A stretch of DNA of 64,000 nt from positions 1-64,000 of the forward strand of contig CAMDUR010000003.1 in assembly GCA_945879115.1 (NCBI GenBank), read 5' to 3'. Origin of the DNA: Polynucleobacter meluiroseus (GTDB lineage: Bacteria; Pseudomonadota; Gammaproteobacteria; Burkholderiales; Burkholderiaceae). A program made the position numbers and the translations under genes. Shown here one piece after another: positions 24,691 through 36,020 of this stretch. Below the pieces are notes generated by a model. The model ran no database searches. It had not been told where the DNA came from and saw only the letters and a list, made by a program, of their open reading frames with translations. Within the stretch, counting starts at the first letter, position 1. Each line of letters begins with the position of its first letter.

Positions 24691-25941
24691 TTACTTTTGG
24701 TCTAACTCAAAAGCTTTATGTAGAGCACGTACTGCTAATTCCATGTATTTCTCATCAATTAAGACAGAAATCTTAATTTCACTCGTTGAGATCATCTGAA
24801 TATTGATGCCCTCTTCTGACAATGTACGGAACATTTTGCTAGCAATACCCACGTGTGAACGCATACCAACACCCACAACAGATACTTTAGAAACTTTAGG
24901 ATCACCTAAGATTTCTTTTGCCTGAATGTGTGATTGCACTTGGCTCTTTAAAAGATCAAAGGCTTTTTGATATTCAGCGCGCGGCACTGTGAATGTGAAA
25001 TCAGTCTTACCATCAACAGATTGGTTTTGAATGATCATATCCACATCAATATTGGCATCCGCAATCGGTCCCAAAATTTGATAAGCAATACCCGGTTTAT
25101 CAGGCACACCTAAAACGGTGATCTTTGCTTCGTCGCGAGCGAAAGCAATACCCGAAATGACAGCAGCTTCCATAGTTTCTTCTTCCTCGAAAGTAATCAA
25201 AGTACCCGAATTCATTTCTTGTTCGAGCGACATCATTGGATCAGTCAATGATGACAGGACACGTGTCTTCACACGATACTTGCCAGCAAATTCAACTGAA
25301 CGAATTTGTAATACTTTTGAACCTAAGCTAGCCATTTCTAGCATTTCTTCAAAAGTGATTTTATCTAAACGACGAGCATCCTCGCAAACACGCGGGTCGG
25401 TGGTGTAAACACCATCAACATCGGTGTAAATAAGGCACTCATCAGCCTCAAGAGCTGCTGCAACAGCAACTGCTGAAGTATCAGAACCACCGCGGCCCAA
25501 AGTCGTGATGTTGCCGTTCTCGTCAACACCTTGGAAACCAGTAATGACGACTGCTTTGCCTGCATTGAGATCGGCTAAAACTTTTTTAGCATCAATACCC
25601 TGAATACGAGCTTTTGTGTAAGAAGAGTCAGTTTTGATAACTACTTGCCAGCCAGCATAACTTACAGCAGGAACACCCTGCGATTGCAATGCAAGTGCTA
25701 ATAAACCAGAGCTCACCTGCTCACCAGTCGAAGCAATTTGATCCAACTCACGAGGATCTGGATTAGCGTTGATCTCTTTGGCAAGACCGATTAAGCGGTT
25801 TGTTTCTCCAGACATCGCTGAAGGCACCACAACAACTTGGTGACCAGCTTTCATCCACTTGGCGACTCGCTTGGCGACGTTTTGGATGCGCTCCACTGAG
25901 CCCATCGACGTACCACCATATTTATGAACAATTAGAGCCAT
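24691..25941 (-). CDS. lysC: Aspartate kinase
   Basis: A 416-residue enzyme making aspartyl-phosphate, first step to lysine, threonine and methionine. Seen: N-terminal VHKYGGTSMGSVERI, the FQGVDENGNITTLGRGGSDTSAVA nucleotide region, and two C-terminal ACT domains (ITVLGVPDKPGIAY, VSVVGVGMRSHVGIA) for feedback control. The ATG at 25941 matches the family start; no SD is visible. An upstream in-frame start (25968) would add nine residues unlike the family. Confidence 0.96.
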   Translation of the reverse strand: MALIVHKYGGTSMGSVERIQNVAKRVAKWMKAGHQVVVVPSAMSGETNRLIGLAKEINANPDPRELDQIASTGEQVSSGLLALALQSQGVPAVSYAGWQVVIKTDSSYTKARIQGIDAKKVLADLNAGKAVVITGFQGVDENGNITTLGRGGSDTSAVAVAAALEADECLIYTDVDGVYTTDPRVCEDARRLDKITFEEMLEMASLGSKVLQIRSVEFAGKYRVKTRVLSSLTDPMMSLEQEMNSGTLITFEEEETMEAAVISGIAFARDEAKITVLGVPDKPGIAYQILGPIADANIDVDMIIQNQSVDGKTDFTFTVPRAEYQKAFDLLKSQVQSHIQAKEILGDPKVSKVSVVGVGMRSHVGIASKMFRTLSEEGINIQMISTSEIKISVLIDEKYMELAVRALHKAFELDQK

Positions 25942-26172
25942 GTGTAGGGAATATCGTAAAAATCGCACCCAAGAGGTGCGTTAACTAGCAAAAGAATGAT
26001 TTTACACGTTTACGAGGAAGGTCTTATAAGTATTTCAACTGAAGACTTCAAAGTAATCTCACTTAAAAAAATTTCAGAGCTTTTAATTTGGCACTTAAGT
26101 TATTTTTAGAACTTCTATTTCCCTACTTACAAAATAGGTGTAATATATACGCAAGTTACGTACAATTTTGGG

Positions 26173-26526
26173 ATGTATGCAACCCTAATAGAACTACCCA
26201 ACTTTAGTAAATATCGCGAGGATTACCTTGATGATTATGAATACGGCAAACTTCAAGAGCTACTTGTTAACAATCCAACATCCGGTGATGTGATTCAAGG
26301 CACAGGAGGATTAAGAAAATTACGCTATGGGGATTCAAATAGAGGAAAAGGCAAAAGAGGTGGTTTAAGAATTATTTACTATTGGTGGGTTAATGAGTAT
26401 CAAATTTTCTTATTCACCATCTACAACAAGAATGAGCTATCAGACCTAAGTCATGATCAAAAAAAGAAGCTAAAAGAACTACTTGAGGGTGAAATTAAAG
26501 CAAGGAGTAAATATGAAAAAACGTAA
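26173..26526 (+). CDS. higB: RelE/HigB-type toxin
   Basis: A 117-residue toxin of the RelE/ParE superfamily: LQELLVNNPTSGDVIQGTGGLRKLRYG, then GKGKRGGLRIIYYWW and IFLFTIYNKNELSDLSHDQKK. These are typical of HigB-2/RelE-like mRNA interferases acting on the ribosome. It precedes its antitoxin (reverse order, as in higBA) and overlaps it by 14 bases. The pair sits between lysC and tilS, breaking an otherwise housekeeping row. Confidence 0.85.
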   Translation: MYATLIELPNFSKYREDYLDDYEYGKLQELLVNNPTSGDVIQGTGGLRKLRYGDSNRGKGKRGGLRIIYYWWVNEYQIFLFTIYNKNELSDLSHDQKKKLKELLEGEIKARSKYEKT

Positions 26527-26827
26527 TTTATTTTTAGAGTTATCAGAAGGGGTTGCTGCTCTAAAAAAAGAGCGAACCGGTAAATTAACGCTAAAAAAAT
26601 ATAAAGTTCCTATTAAGCCAGCCCCAGATATTACGGCTGATGAGCTAACATCCCTTCGCGAAAAACTGGGTCTCTCACGACCAGTGTTTGCTAGCTTCAT
26701 ACGCACCAATCCAAGAACGGTTGAAAATTGGGAGCAAGGTCGAGCCAAACCAAATGCTCAAGCTGCCTTAATTATAAAATTGGTTTCTAGATATCCTCAA
26801 ACATTTAAGATGCTGGCAAGTATCTAA
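26513..26827 (+). CDS. higA: HTH antitoxin (HigA/NadS type)
   Basis: A 104-residue XRE-type DNA-binding antitoxin. The HTH spans about residues 45-100 (DELTSLREKLGLSRPVFASFIRT, TVENWEQGRAKPNAQA). The ATG at 26513 has AAGGAG upstream and lies inside the toxin's 3' end; an upstream in-frame ATG (26483) is less well placed. The stop overlaps the tilS stop by 4 bases on the opposite strand. Expected to neutralise the toxin and repress the operon. Confidence 0.85.
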   Translation: MKKRNLFLELSEGVAALKKERTGKLTLKKYKVPIKPAPDITADELTSLREKLGLSRPVFASFIRTNPRTVENWEQGRAKPNAQAALIIKLVSRYPQTFKMLASI

Positions 26828-28209
26828 GTTGATTGCCACTCTGGGCTAATTCTTGGGCCATGATCTATAACCCAATCAGCACTGATGCCAATTCCAGCGA
26901 CTGCAACTAGCTCTGTTCCAATATAAAGCAATGGCAGATCTCTTTGCCATGGAGGAATGCCTACTTCTTGGTAAAGATTTTTGAGAGTTTTTCTAGGTCT
27001 TTCCGGATGCACTTTGAACTTCTCGCCACCATCACGTGCCATTGTATTAATTAAGCCTTTTTTCTTGGCCTCATCAAAGCGATCTTTAGGAATACCTAGT
27101 TTTTTACTATTGCTTGGTAATTTTTTGAAGACCCACTCGCCTGCCTGGTTAGCTTCAGTGTTTTTATTTTGCTTCTCTTGGTTCGGTTGCTGAGCATTGA
27201 TCGTTAAGACGCCTCGCCATAAGCGGATAAGATGATCATCATGCTGCCATTGCAGTTGGGCATCATCTCTGACTTCTAATAAATCTTGCCACCAAGATGC
27301 TAGTCGCTCAGTGCTTGGATGGCTCAACTGATTTTGATGTAACCAACGGCGCAGAGCATTAGAGGCTCTGGCTTGATTGGTTTTGTAAAGTCTCACTAAG
27401 TTGGTTTTAGATAAACCTTCTTTAGTGATAATTAAACCTAAATCAATATCCGCCAATTGATTGAGTAACTCTTGCGCCTCGGCGATATGTTTAGCACTCC
27501 TAGCTAAATTAGCTATGGCGCCCTGCTGAGTTTTTTCTAATTGAGGTAAGAGTGTTTTTCTAATGGCGTTTCTTCGATAGCTCTCATCCTGATTGCTAGG
27601 ATCTTCGATCCATTTCAAGCGATGCTTTTTAGCGTAAGCCTCAAGCTCTTCTCGACGCATCTCTAAAAAAGGTCGCCAAATATGAATATTGATTGGGGTA
27701 TTTTTCTTTGTGTTTTCTGTTGTGCTTTTTTTAGTGTTATTGCTTTTATTGGCAGGCATACCGGATAAGCCGGCTAGCCCAGCACCACGCATCATCTGAA
27801 TCAGAATGGTCTCTGCTTGATCATCAAGATGATGAGCTACTAGTAGATCTTCAATTTGGTGTTCATGGCACATTTCATAGAGAGCTTGGTATCTGAGGTC
27901 TCTTGCTTGAGACTCAATATTGGAAGCTTGTTGAAGTTGTACGTTTCTAGTATCGAAATGACAGCCCCATTTTTTTGATAGCTGTTGACAATGCCTCTGC
28001 CATTGATCAGCCTCTTTCTGAATCCCATGATGGACATGAAATGCGTAAACGTTTTCTGCGCCATGAGCTTTGATGCTTGCATGCAATAAAACAGCAGAAT
28101 CCAAACCCCCACTAAAAGCGACAGCCAAACGAGTTGGCTGTTTTGTGGTCGCTTTTTTGTTGAGTTTTGTTGTTTTACTTGTCTTTGTTGGTGTCTTTAA
28201 ATTTGCCAT
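26824..28209 (-). CDS. tilS: tRNA(Ile)-lysidine synthase
   Basis: A 461-residue N-type ATP pyrophosphatase that converts C34 of the tRNA-Ile(CAU) anticodon to lysidine, an essential step. The PP-loop [12 protein letters not shown] is near residue 34, followed by [26 protein letters not shown] and the ligand region [17 protein letters not shown]; the TilS C-terminal domain ([25 protein letters not shown]) closes the protein. A Lys/Thr-rich N-terminus is an extension. It overlaps the accA 3' end by 35 bases. Confidence 0.95.
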   Translation of the reverse strand: MANLKTPTKTSKTTKLNKKATTKQPTRLAVAFSGGLDSAVLLHASIKAHGAENVYAFHVHHGIQKEADQWQRHCQQLSKKWGCHFDTRNVQLQQASNIESQARDLRYQALYEMCHEHQIEDLLVAHHLDDQAETILIQMMRGAGLAGLSGMPANKSNNTKKSTTENTKKNTPINIHIWRPFLEMRREELEAYAKKHRLKWIEDPSNQDESYRRNAIRKTLLPQLEKTQQGAIANLARSAKHIAEAQELLNQLADIDLGLIITKEGLSKTNLVRLYKTNQARASNALRRWLHQNQLSHPSTERLASWWQDLLEVRDDAQLQWQHDDHLIRLWRGVLTINAQQPNQEKQNKNTEANQAGEWVFKKLPSNSKKLGIPKDRFDEAKKKGLINTMARDGGEKFKVHPERPRKTLKNLYQEVGIPPWQRDLPLLYIGTELVAVAGIGISADWVIDHGPRISPEWQST

Positions 28210-29146
28210 AGCTCATTAAGCGCTGATGACGACGCTCGAGGAGTTCATCTACACCCATGGTTTGGAATTGACGAAGTGAATCAGCCAAGGCGCGCTTTAA
28301 TAATGCAGCCATACCTGCGTGATCACGATGAGCGCCACCTAATGGCTCACTCACAATCTTGTCAATTAAACCTAAAGCTTTTAAACGTAATGCAGTTAAA
28401 GCCAGTTGCTCTGCTGCTTCTGGTGCTTTTTCAGCGGTTTTCCAAAGAATCGAGGCACAACCTTCTGGAGATATAACAGAGTAGGTCGAGAACTGAAGCA
28501 TTTGCACCATATCGCCCATTGCGATTGCCAGAGCACCGCCCGAACCACCCTCACCAATAATGGTTGAGATGATAGGTACTCTGAGCTCAGCCTGAACATA
28601 AAGGTTATGGCCAATTGCCTCTGACTGATTGCGCTCTTCTGCATCAATGCCGGGGAAAGCACCTGGTGTATCGACGAAGGTGAAAACTGGAATATTGAAT
28701 TTTTCTGCCAAACGCATCAAACGCTTAGCTTTTCTGTAACCCTCTGGACGGCTCATGCCAAAGTTACGCATGGCACGCTCTTTGGTGTCTCGGCCTTTTT
28801 GATGACCAATGATCATGCAAGGCATGCCATTAAAGCGAGCTAAACCACCAATCATGGACTGGTCATCTGCAAAGTTTCTGTCGCCGTGTAGCTCATGGAA
28901 GTCTGTGAAAATGTGGTTCACGTAATCCATGGTGTAAGGACGTTGTGGATGTCGTGCGATTTGCGCTACCTGCCAAGGAGTCAAGCGAGCGTAGAGATCT
29001 TTTGTCAGTAACTGACTTTTTTCAGCAAGTTTGCCAATCTCCTCTGAGATATCAACAACAGACTCATCTTGCACAAAACGTAACTCTTCAATCTTTTGTT
29101 CGAGCTCAGCGATTGGCTGTTCGAATTCTAGGAAAGTGATTTTCAT
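28175..29146 (-). CDS. accA: Acetyl-CoA carboxylase carboxyltransferase subunit alpha
   Basis: A 323-residue alpha subunit of the carboxyltransferase that makes malonyl-CoA for fatty acid synthesis. Seen: [18 protein letters not shown] at the N-terminus, [32 protein letters not shown] and [24 protein letters not shown]. Its 3' end overlaps tilS, a common pairing in this lineage. Confidence 0.97.
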   Translation of the reverse strand: MKITFLEFEQPIAELEQKIEELRFVQDESVVDISEEIGKLAEKSQLLTKDLYARLTPWQVAQIARHPQRPYTMDYVNHIFTDFHELHGDRNFADDQSMIGGLARFNGMPCMIIGHQKGRDTKERAMRNFGMSRPEGYRKAKRLMRLAEKFNIPVFTFVDTPGAFPGIDAEERNQSEAIGHNLYVQAELRVPIISTIIGEGGSGGALAIAMGDMVQMLQFSTYSVISPEGCASILWKTAEKAPEAAEQLALTALRLKALGLIDKIVSEPLGGAHRDHAGMAALLKRALADSLRQFQTMGVDELLERRHQRLMSYGKFKDTNKDK

Positions 29147-29319
29147 GGGCTCTATTCTAATATCTCTTAGGGCTTATACCTAATATTTTGACAGCCCAGG
29201 CCTTAATGCTAAAAAGCTACTTTTAGGTATTCTCTTTGGTGTTTTCTAGGGTTTTTGTTTAGTTTTTTGCCGTTTTATGGTGTTTTTTGCTCTTTTTTGG
29301 TATTTTCAGTAATTGATTG

Positions 29320-30081
29320 CTATGCGGTTTTTGGATCAATACTACGCCACATATACCAAGTAGCAATAGTTCGGTAAGGCTCCCAATTAGCGGCAACCTC
29401 TTTTGCTTCATTTCTGGATACTGGCTCTCCACTGAAGTAAGCCTCTGAGATCGCTTTGATTAAACCAACATCATCTAGGGGCAAGACGTTAGGTCTCATG
29501 AGATAGAAGATGAGAAATATCTCAGCCGTCCAGCGGCCAATACCCCTGATAGCTGTTAATTGAGCAATGACTGTTTCGTCATCTAACTGATCCCATTGGG
29601 CACAATGAAGACCACCATTGTCAAAGTGAATGGCTAAGTCACGGATGTACTCTACTTTCCTGAGCGAAAGACCTGCATCTCTTAATTCCATCAACTCCAG
29701 TTTCAGTATGGCCTGAGGATTAAATTTTCGACTTTTCTTTTTAGTAGCGTCCAGCACTCTGTTCCAAATCGAATTTGCAGCCTTTACTGAAATTTGTTGC
29801 CCAACAATCGCTCTTGCCAGTGTTTGAAAAGCATCACCACGAGTTGTTAAAAATCCTGCATTGGGATACTTCGGAATGATCTTGCGCAACATGCGGTCCT
29901 GCTTCATTAAAGCAGCACAGCCGGCATCCCAATAATCAGGGGCTATTAAATTGCTTGGTTCTATTAACTCCAATGGCTCTTTTGGCTTAGATGATTTGGC
30001 TAGCTTTGTTACCTTAGTTGGCTTAGTAGGTATAGTAGTTTTAGCTACTTTGGAGATATATGGCATTAAGCCCGTCTCCAT
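29320..30081 (-). CDS. DNA-3-methyladenine glycosylase II (AlkA/HhH-GPD type)
   Basis: A 253-residue base-excision repair glycosylase. The N-terminal 40 residues are a Lys/Thr/Pro-rich tail; the HhH-GPD core has [18 protein letters not shown], the hairpin [18 protein letters not shown] and the catalytic Asp in VLPLDDVGL. No Fe-S cluster cysteines, which fits AlkA rather than Nth/MutY. It overlaps the 3' end of cysS by 16 bases. Confidence 0.88.
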   Translation of the reverse strand: METGLMPYISKVAKTTIPTKPTKVTKLAKSSKPKEPLELIEPSNLIAPDYWDAGCAALMKQDRMLRKIIPKYPNAGFLTTRGDAFQTLARAIVGQQISVKAANSIWNRVLDATKKKSRKFNPQAILKLELMELRDAGLSLRKVEYIRDLAIHFDNGGLHCAQWDQLDDETVIAQLTAIRGIGRWTAEIFLIFYLMRPNVLPLDDVGLIKAISEAYFSGEPVSRNEAKEVAANWEPYRTIATWYMWRSIDPKTA

Positions 30082-31472
30082 AGAGTGATGCCATCTGGCT
30101 TATCTTCCAAGACAACTCCTTGGGACAATAAGTCTTGGCGGATTTGATCGGCTTTAGCAAAGTCTTTGGCTTGCTTAGCAAGAACTCGCGCTTGTATAGC
30201 TGTCTCAATAGCTACCGCATCGGTAGCTTCTGCATCACGACCACCACTGCCCTGCAGGAAGTCTTGAGGAGTTCGCTCCAAAAGTCCTAGTAACTTGCCT
30301 AGTTGCTTGAGCTCTCTGGCTAAGTCACGCTGAGTATCACCCTCTGCTTTATTGACCTCATTGGCCAATTCGAAAAGAATCGCAATCGCTTCTGGGGTGT
30401 TGAAGTCATCCCCCATCACTTTGACAAAGCGCGTGCGCCACTCACTCTGCTTGCTATAGCTAGGTATATTTTCAACACTTGAGAGTGCGTTATATAAACG
30501 TGTTAATCCTTGCTTGGCTTCCTCAAGGTGCGCATCAGAGTAATTCAGCGGGCTGCGGTAATGGGCCTTTAGGATAAAGAATCTCACCACCTCAGGATCA
30601 AACACTTTTAATACTTCTCGAATGGTGAAGAAGTTGCCCAGTGACTTAGCCATTTTCTCTTCATTCACACGCACAAAGCCATTGTGCATCCAGGTGTTCA
30701 CAAAGGGCTTGCCATTCTCATCTGGGAAAGCGCCTTCACTTTGTGCGATTTCATTTTCATGATGAGGGAACTGTAAATCCGCACCACCCCCATGAATATC
30801 AAAGTGATGTCCCAGTAATTCGCAACTCATCGCTGAGCACTCGATATGCCAGCCAGGTCGACCTACTCCCCAAGGGGACTGCCACTTGGTATCCTCTGGC
30901 TCGTCTGTTTTAGCAGACTTCCAAAGAACAAAATCAAGAGGGTCTTGTTTGCTGGTAGCAACCGCTACACGCTCACCTGCTCGCAAGTCATCTAAAGTCT
31001 TGCCAGATAAGCGACCATAGTTTTTAAAATTTCTTACGGCGAAGTTCACATCACCGTCGGTGGCTTGATAGGCATAGTTGTTATGAATGAGTCGAGTGAT
31101 GATGTCTTGCATCTGTGGCACATAATCAGTCGCTCTTGGCTCATAAGTTGGCTTTTCAATACCCAATGCATCTGCATCTTCATGCATGGCGTCAATAAAG
31201 CGCTGGGTTAATTCTTTAATAGTTTCTTTATTTTCAACAGCTCGCTTGATGATCTTGTCATCAATATCAGTGATATTTCTGACATAGGTCACTTCAAAGC
31301 CAGATGCTCTTAACCAGCGCTGCACCATATCAAATACCACCAAAACACGAGCATGGCCAATATGACAAAAATCATAGACCGTCATGCCACAAACATAAAG
31401 CTTCACCTTACCCGGCTCTATGGGACTAAATGGCTCTTTTTGGCGGGTTAAGGTGTTGTAGATTTGCAGCAT
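30066..31472 (-). CDS. cysS: Cysteinyl-tRNA synthetase
   Basis: A 468-residue class I synthetase. Seen: [15 protein letters not shown], the Zn Cys in [14 protein letters not shown] box [19 protein letters not shown], and KMSKS-type loop MAKSLGN; C-terminal anticodon region [17 protein letters not shown]. Length is standard. It leads the pair with the glycosylase. Confidence 0.97.
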   Translation of the reverse strand: MLQIYNTLTRQKEPFSPIEPGKVKLYVCGMTVYDFCHIGHARVLVVFDMVQRWLRASGFEVTYVRNITDIDDKIIKRAVENKETIKELTQRFIDAMHEDADALGIEKPTYEPRATDYVPQMQDIITRLIHNNYAYQATDGDVNFAVRNFKNYGRLSGKTLDDLRAGERVAVATSKQDPLDFVLWKSAKTDEPEDTKWQSPWGVGRPGWHIECSAMSCELLGHHFDIHGGGADLQFPHHENEIAQSEGAFPDENGKPFVNTWMHNGFVRVNEEKMAKSLGNFFTIREVLKVFDPEVVRFFILKAHYRSPLNYSDAHLEEAKQGLTRLYNALSSVENIPSYSKQSEWRTRFVKVMGDDFNTPEAIAILFELANEVNKAEGDTQRDLARELKQLGKLLGLLERTPQDFLQGSGGRDAEATDAVAIETAIQARVLAKQAKDFAKADQIRQDLLSQGVVLEDKPDGITLWRRA

Positions 31473-31651
31473 AGGGGCTTGATTTTATAGTTGTTATTTA
31501 TAACTAATCAAACTGAGTTTTAACTGAGTTTGAACGAACAGGGCATCATTTGTTAGACTGAAGGTGAAGTATAGCGAATTCAGTGCCCATCAAATCAATC
31601 ATTACGATTAAAATTATGCCTTTACTGACCCAACCAGCGAGACCTCCAAAT

Positions 31652-32347
31652 ATGCAAATCAATATCTTTGGCAAGCTAGCCCAAGCCAGCATGCTTTCTC
31701 TCGCTTGTCTTTACTCAGTAAACGCTCTGTCACAAGCATTACCTGGGGCTCCAAAACAAACGCGTGAAAGTATCGCCGCCAAGGCGGATCCCTCTCCTTT
31801 TGAGTTCAGTCCTAATGCTGTCCAATCCGCTCAAATGCAACCATCACTTGCAACACCATTTATTGTTTTACAAAAGGTGCCTGAGCCGAAGAATAAAAAT
31901 GCCATCCCTGAAGATATCTATAAATTAATCAGTGATAAAAAATTTCCTGACGCTATCAAAGCTATTGAAGCTGAACTCAAAGTCAATCCTCGCAACGTTC
32001 AACTTCGTTTTGTTCGTTCAAGAATTGAAATCGAGATGGGCAATTTGCCAGCGGCCAAGGCTGTTCTTTTAGAAATCACGCAACAGTTCCCTGAGATTCC
32101 AGAACCCTATAATAATCTTGCCGTTCTTGAAGCAGAGACCGGTCGTCTAGAAGAAGCTCGAGAGTATTTAGAGATGGCTCTTAAAGTGCAGCCTAACTTT
32201 GCAACTGCTTATGAAAATTTAGGTGATGTGTATACACGTCTTGCAGCCAGAGCCTACGGTAAAGCCTTGACGCTTGACAGAAAGCTCATACAAAACCGTC
32301 GCAAGATGAAATTGGCTGAGGACATATTAAAACCAGTATCAAATTAA
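31652..32347 (+). CDS. Exported TPR protein
   Basis: A 231-residue protein with signal peptide (cleavage near NALSQA, about residue 25) and about three TPR units (roughly 95-200: VQLRFVRSRIEIEMGNLPAAKAVL, EPYNNLAVLEAETGRLEEAREYLEMALKVQP, TAYENLGDVY). A periplasmic protein-protein adapter is likely. The ATG at 31652 is chosen since the signal peptide then starts properly; an in-frame GTG at 31583 gives a longer N-region. Function unknown. Confidence 0.75.
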   Translation: MQINIFGKLAQASMLSLACLYSVNALSQALPGAPKQTRESIAAKADPSPFEFSPNAVQSAQMQPSLATPFIVLQKVPEPKNKNAIPEDIYKLISDKKFPDAIKAIEAELKVNPRNVQLRFVRSRIEIEMGNLPAAKAVLLEITQQFPEIPEPYNNLAVLEAETGRLEEAREYLEMALKVQPNFATAYENLGDVYTRLAARAYGKALTLDRKLIQNRRKMKLAEDILKPVSN

Positions 32348-32459
32348 TAGTTATCTGGTTTTTAACTAAATTTTTATAGTTTAGTTTTCAATGACGTTTT
32401 TAGAGTTGTTTTTATTTATTACATTGAAGTTTATTTAATCGAAAGAAAAGGGAGCTAGC

Positions 32460-32963
32460 ATGGCCAAAGTACAACTACAAACCAGTATGGGCAACATCAC
32501 ATTAACTCTGAATGATGAGTTGGCGCCTAAATCTACTGAAAATTTCTTAGCCTACGTTCGCTCAGGACATTACAACGGCACTATTTTTCATCGCATCATC
32601 GCTAACTTCATGGTTCAAGGCGGTGGTATGACTTCAGGTCTCAAACAGAAACCAACCTTAGCAGCTATTGATAATGAAGCAGACAATGGTTTAAAAAATA
32701 CCAAAGGTTCGGTTGCAATGGCTAGAACGGGTGATCCTCACTCAGCCACATCTCAGTTTTTTATCAATACCGTTGATAACGATTTTCTTAACTTCACAGC
32801 ACCTACTTCTCAAGGTTGGGGTTATGCGGTTTTCGCTGAAGTGACCGAAGGCATGGATGTAGTAGAACTGATTCGTCAAGTAAAGACTGCTAGCTCAGGA
32901 TTTCATCAAGACGTACCTAAAGAGGATGTCACGATTATTGAAGCTACCATTATTGAAGAGTAA
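32460..32963 (+). CDS. ppiB: Peptidyl-prolyl cis-trans isomerase (cyclophilin, PpiB type)
   Basis: A 167-residue cytoplasmic cyclophilin. Active-site blocks FHRIIANFMVQGGG, MARTGDPHSATSQFFIN and the VFAEVTEGMDVVE end are clear. GGGAG SD precedes the ATG. The next gene lpxH starts 3 bases after the stop. Confidence 0.95.
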   Translation: MAKVQLQTSMGNITLTLNDELAPKSTENFLAYVRSGHYNGTIFHRIIANFMVQGGGMTSGLKQKPTLAAIDNEADNGLKNTKGSVAMARTGDPHSATSQFFINTVDNDFLNFTAPTSQGWGYAVFAEVTEGMDVVELIRQVKTASSGFHQDVPKEDVTIIEATIIEE

Positions 32964-32966
32964 TTA

Positions 32967-33749
32967 ATGCACGCCAGCGCTATCCTTATTTCTGATTTAC
33001 ATCTAACACCTTCGATGCCAAGAACGGCAGCGAGGTTTTTTGAGTTTTTAGAAAAAGAGGCGCGCGCGCATGAGGCTCTCATTATCTTAGGTGACCTTTT
33101 TGAGTTTTGGGTGGGAGATGATGCTAAAGCACGCTCCCCTTTCCATCAAGAAGTCGCCTTAGCAATTAAGGCAGTGAGTCAAGCTGGTACTCAGGTTTAC
33201 TTCATGCCAGGCAATCGAGACTTTTTGCTGGGTCAGCAATATGCTCAAAAATCACAAATGACTATTTTGAAAGATCCCCAAGTGATGGTAATTGCTGATC
33301 AACCATGGTTGCTGACTCATGGCGATGCTTTATGTACAGCTGATAGCAACTATCAACTTTTTAGAAAAGTAGTCCGTAGCCAGCTAGTGCAAAAATTGTT
33401 TTTATTGCTTCCGACATTTTTACGTGTACAAATTGCGAGCTCCTTAAGAAGCAAGAGTACTGCTAAATATCAACGAACTCAAAAGTTCACTCCGGAAATC
33501 AATCAAATTAAAGGTGACGTGACGCTTAGTGCAACAGCCGCCTTGATTGTTTCTCTTGATTGCCAAAAAATGATTCATGGGCACACGCATCGTCCGGGCT
33601 ATCACCAAGAGATAACAGGTGGTCGTTCGTGGGAGCGCTGGGTTTTGTCAGATTGGGATTTTGATCGCCCAGAAACAGTTTTACCCAAAGGTAATGCTTT
33701 GAGCATTACCTCTCAGGGTATCCGTTCATTAGATTTAGTTAGAGCTTAG
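32967..33749 (+). CDS. lpxH: UDP-2,3-diacylglucosamine diphosphatase
   Basis: A 260-residue calcineurin-type metallophosphoesterase of lipid A synthesis. Metal ligands in SDLHL, GDLFEFWVGDD, GNRDF, LTHGDAL and HGHTHRP. Directly downstream of ppiB, as in many proteobacteria. Confidence 0.95.
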   Translation: MHASAILISDLHLTPSMPRTAARFFEFLEKEARAHEALIILGDLFEFWVGDDAKARSPFHQEVALAIKAVSQAGTQVYFMPGNRDFLLGQQYAQKSQMTILKDPQVMVIADQPWLLTHGDALCTADSNYQLFRKVVRSQLVQKLFLLLPTFLRVQIASSLRSKSTAKYQRTQKFTPEINQIKGDVTLSATAALIVSLDCQKMIHGHTHRPGYHQEITGGRSWERWVLSDWDFDRPETVLPKGNALSITSQGIRSLDLVRA

Positions 33750-33777
33750 CTAAAACTTAGTTAGCTCTTAAACTTAA

Positions 33778-34581
33778 CTAGGCTTGAGAATGGCTTCGTA
33801 GTTGAGTCACCAATTGGGCGAACAAGCGCGGATTTCCCGCCATGATCTCCCCCGTATTAAGGTAAGACTCTTCGCCAGCGTAATTACCTACCAAACCACC
33901 CGCTTCAGTAATCAGCAAAGCACCCGCTGCCATATCCCAAGGCTTTAAACCCTGTTCAAAGAAAGCATCTAAACGACCAGCCGCAACATAAGCCAAGTCC
34001 AGAGCTGCAGCACCCGGACGGCGTAAACCTGCACATTGGCGCGTCATTTTGGCAAATATCTCCAGGTAAGCATCGACATCTTGATCTTCACGGTAAGGAA
34101 AGCCTGTACCAATTAAAGCTTCTGACATTCTGAGGCGCCCAGCAACACGTAAACGACGGTTGTTAGCATAGGCACCTGCACCACGTGTAGCTGTAAAGAG
34201 TTCATCGCGATTAGGATCATAGATAACAGCTTGCTGAGTGACGCCATCCACTGCTAAGGCAATCGAGACAGCGTAATGCGGAAAGCTATGAATGAAATTT
34301 GTTGTGCCATCTAATGGATCGATGATCCATACATGACTAGGTTGACCTTCAAGGCGTGTACCTTGGATCTCACCACCCTCTTCAGCTAAAAAACCGTGAT
34401 CAGGGAAAGCATCTTTTAAAGTGTCGATAATGGCAGATTCAGCAGCCTGATCCACTTCAGTGACAAAATCGTTGTGTTGTTTACGGGTAACCTGAATACG
34501 CTCGCTATTCAAGGAAGCTCGGTTGATAATATTTCCTGCGCGACGAGCAGCCTTGATGGCCACATTAAGCATGGGGTGCAT
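33778..34581 (-). CDS. suhB: Inositol-1-monophosphatase family protein
   Basis: A 267-residue SuhB-type phosphatase/antitermination factor. Motifs: AEEGGE (metal-binding Glu), [12 protein letters not shown], and [15 protein letters not shown]. The start may be 34581 or 34572 ([13 protein letters not shown]); the latter resembles E. coli. Divergent from trmJ, with 39 bases between starts. Confidence 0.94.
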   Translation of the reverse strand: MHPMLNVAIKAARRAGNIINRASLNSERIQVTRKQHNDFVTEVDQAAESAIIDTLKDAFPDHGFLAEEGGEIQGTRLEGQPSHVWIIDPLDGTTNFIHSFPHYAVSIALAVDGVTQQAVIYDPNRDELFTATRGAGAYANNRRLRVAGRLRMSEALIGTGFPYREDQDVDAYLEIFAKMTRQCAGLRRPGAAALDLAYVAAGRLDAFFEQGLKPWDMAAGALLITEAGGLVGNYAGEESYLNTGEIMAGNPRLFAQLVTQLRSHSQA

Positions 34582-34620
34582 AGTATTTTTTTAAGTAACA
34601 CAACGAATTGGAGAAGAGCA

Positions 34621-35454
34621 ATGTCCAGCGATCAAGCTGTACGACGAAAACAGATTTTAGCTCGAAATGAGGAATCCTTGGAGCTTTTAAAGAAAAACTG
34701 GCCCGTTCGTTGGGTGATGGTTCGTACCAGCCATCCTGGAAATGTGGGCTCAGCAGCAAGAGCCATAAAAACCATGGGCTTCTCTAGCCTGCATTTAGTT
34801 GATCCCGCTTATCAGCACATGGCTAAAAAAGCTGAGGCTATCTCTTTATCCAGTGGCGCATTCGATGTTTTAGAAGGCGCCCAAAATCATGAGTCTTTGG
34901 TAGATGCTGTTGCTAACAGCCAGTTAGTTTTCGGATTAACTACACGCGATCGAGAATTCGGACCACCTGCCATACCGCTCAATGAAGCTATTGCTTTAGC
35001 CAGTCATGCACTTTTGGCAGATAAACCAGTTGCTTTTGTTTTTGGCACAGAGAGAACTGGTTTAGATAATGATGATTTGAAGCATTGCACCCACAGAGTG
35101 TGGATTGATGCCAATCCTGACTACCCTTCGCTTAATTTAGCTCAAGCCATGATGATCGTTGCCTACTCCATGAGACAAGGCCTCATGAATGTTCTTGAGA
35201 TTGATTCAAAGACCACTTACTCAGAAATGTCTTCTTCTGGTGATATTGAGTTAGCCGATCAGTCAGCGATCACAGCCATGCTAGATCATTGGCAGCAGGG
35301 CCTTGAGGCTATTGGTTATCTCGATCCTCAGAACCCTAAAAAGCTCATGCCTAGATTACAAAGCTTGTTTGCCAGGACTTCTTTGCAAAAGGAAGAAATT
35401 GATCTTTTGCGCGGCATTGCAAAACAAATGCTTCTACACGGTAAAATCAAATAA
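34621..35454 (+). CDS. trmJ: tRNA (cytidine/uridine-2'-O-)-methyltransferase
   Basis: A 277-residue SPOUT methylase acting on position 32 of tRNAs. SpoU motifs: [38 protein letters not shown] and [15 protein letters not shown]. The ATG at 34621 has GGAG upstream; a longer frame to 34474 would run over the divergent suhB start. It overlaps cysE by 1 base. Confidence 0.93.
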   Translation: MSSDQAVRRKQILARNEESLELLKKNWPVRWVMVRTSHPGNVGSAARAIKTMGFSSLHLVDPAYQHMAKKAEAISLSSGAFDVLEGAQNHESLVDAVANSQLVFGLTTRDREFGPPAIPLNEAIALASHALLADKPVAFVFGTERTGLDNDDLKHCTHRVWIDANPDYPSLNLAQAMMIVAYSMRQGLMNVLEIDSKTTYSEMSSSGDIELADQSAITAMLDHWQQGLEAIGYLDPQNPKKLMPRLQSLFARTSLQKEEIDLLRGIAKQMLLHGKIK

Positions 35455-36020
35455 TGTCTTTATTCGAACACGTCGACTCCATCATTGCCCGCGATCCTGC
35501 GGCCCGTAATCGCCTAGAGGTGATTCTTTGCTATCCAGGCCTCCATGCCGTTTGGTTACATCGAATCGCCCATTTTCTGTGGCAAATTGGCTTAAAGCTC
35601 ATCGCACGTTTCTTGTCCCATATATCTCGCTTCCTCACTGGTATTGAAATACATCCAGGAGTTGTTGTTGGTAAGCGAGTGTTCATCGATCACGGCTTAG
35701 GCGTTGTGATTGGTGAAACGACCGTGATCGGTGATGATTGCACCATTTATCAAGGTGTCACGCTGGGCGGTACCTCTTTGCACAAAGGTACTAAACGTCA
35801 TCCTACTTTAGAGTCTGGTGTTGTGGTCAGTGCTGGTGCAAAAGTATTGGGTGGCTTCACTGTCGGAAAAGATGCTCGTATTGGCTCTAATGCTGTTGTT
35901 CTAAAAGCTGTTCCAGCCGGTGCGACAGCAGTCGGTATTCCAGCAAGAATTGTTGAAACCACGGATTCTCAACATTCATTCACAGCATACGGCATCACCC
36001 CCGAAGATCTCAGTAACTGA
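35454..36020 (+). CDS. cysE: Serine O-acetyltransferase
   Basis: A 188-residue left-handed beta-helix acetyltransferase, first step of cysteine synthesis. It is shorter than E. coli CysE (the N-terminal helical domain is reduced), which is usual outside enterics. Seen: [39 protein letters not shown] and [24 protein letters not shown] overlaps the trmJ TAA by one base and its TGA overlaps mutS by one, so all three are coupled. Confidence 0.96.
   Translation: MSLFEHVDSIIARDPAARNRLEVILCYPGLHAVWLHRIAHFLWQIGLKLIARFLSHISRFLTGIEIHPGVVVGKRVFIDHGLGVVIGETTVIGDDCTIYQGVTLGGTSLHKGTKRHPTLESGVVVSAGAKVLGGFTVGKDARIGSNAVVLKAVPAGATAVGIPARIVETTDSQHSFTAYGITPEDLSN

Noticed and set aside
29147-29319. T-rich tract with repeated TTTTGG/TGTTTT words as a possible regulatory repeat
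   Set aside because: Low-complexity spacer between accA and the glycosylase gene; no clear unit, hairpin or small gene.
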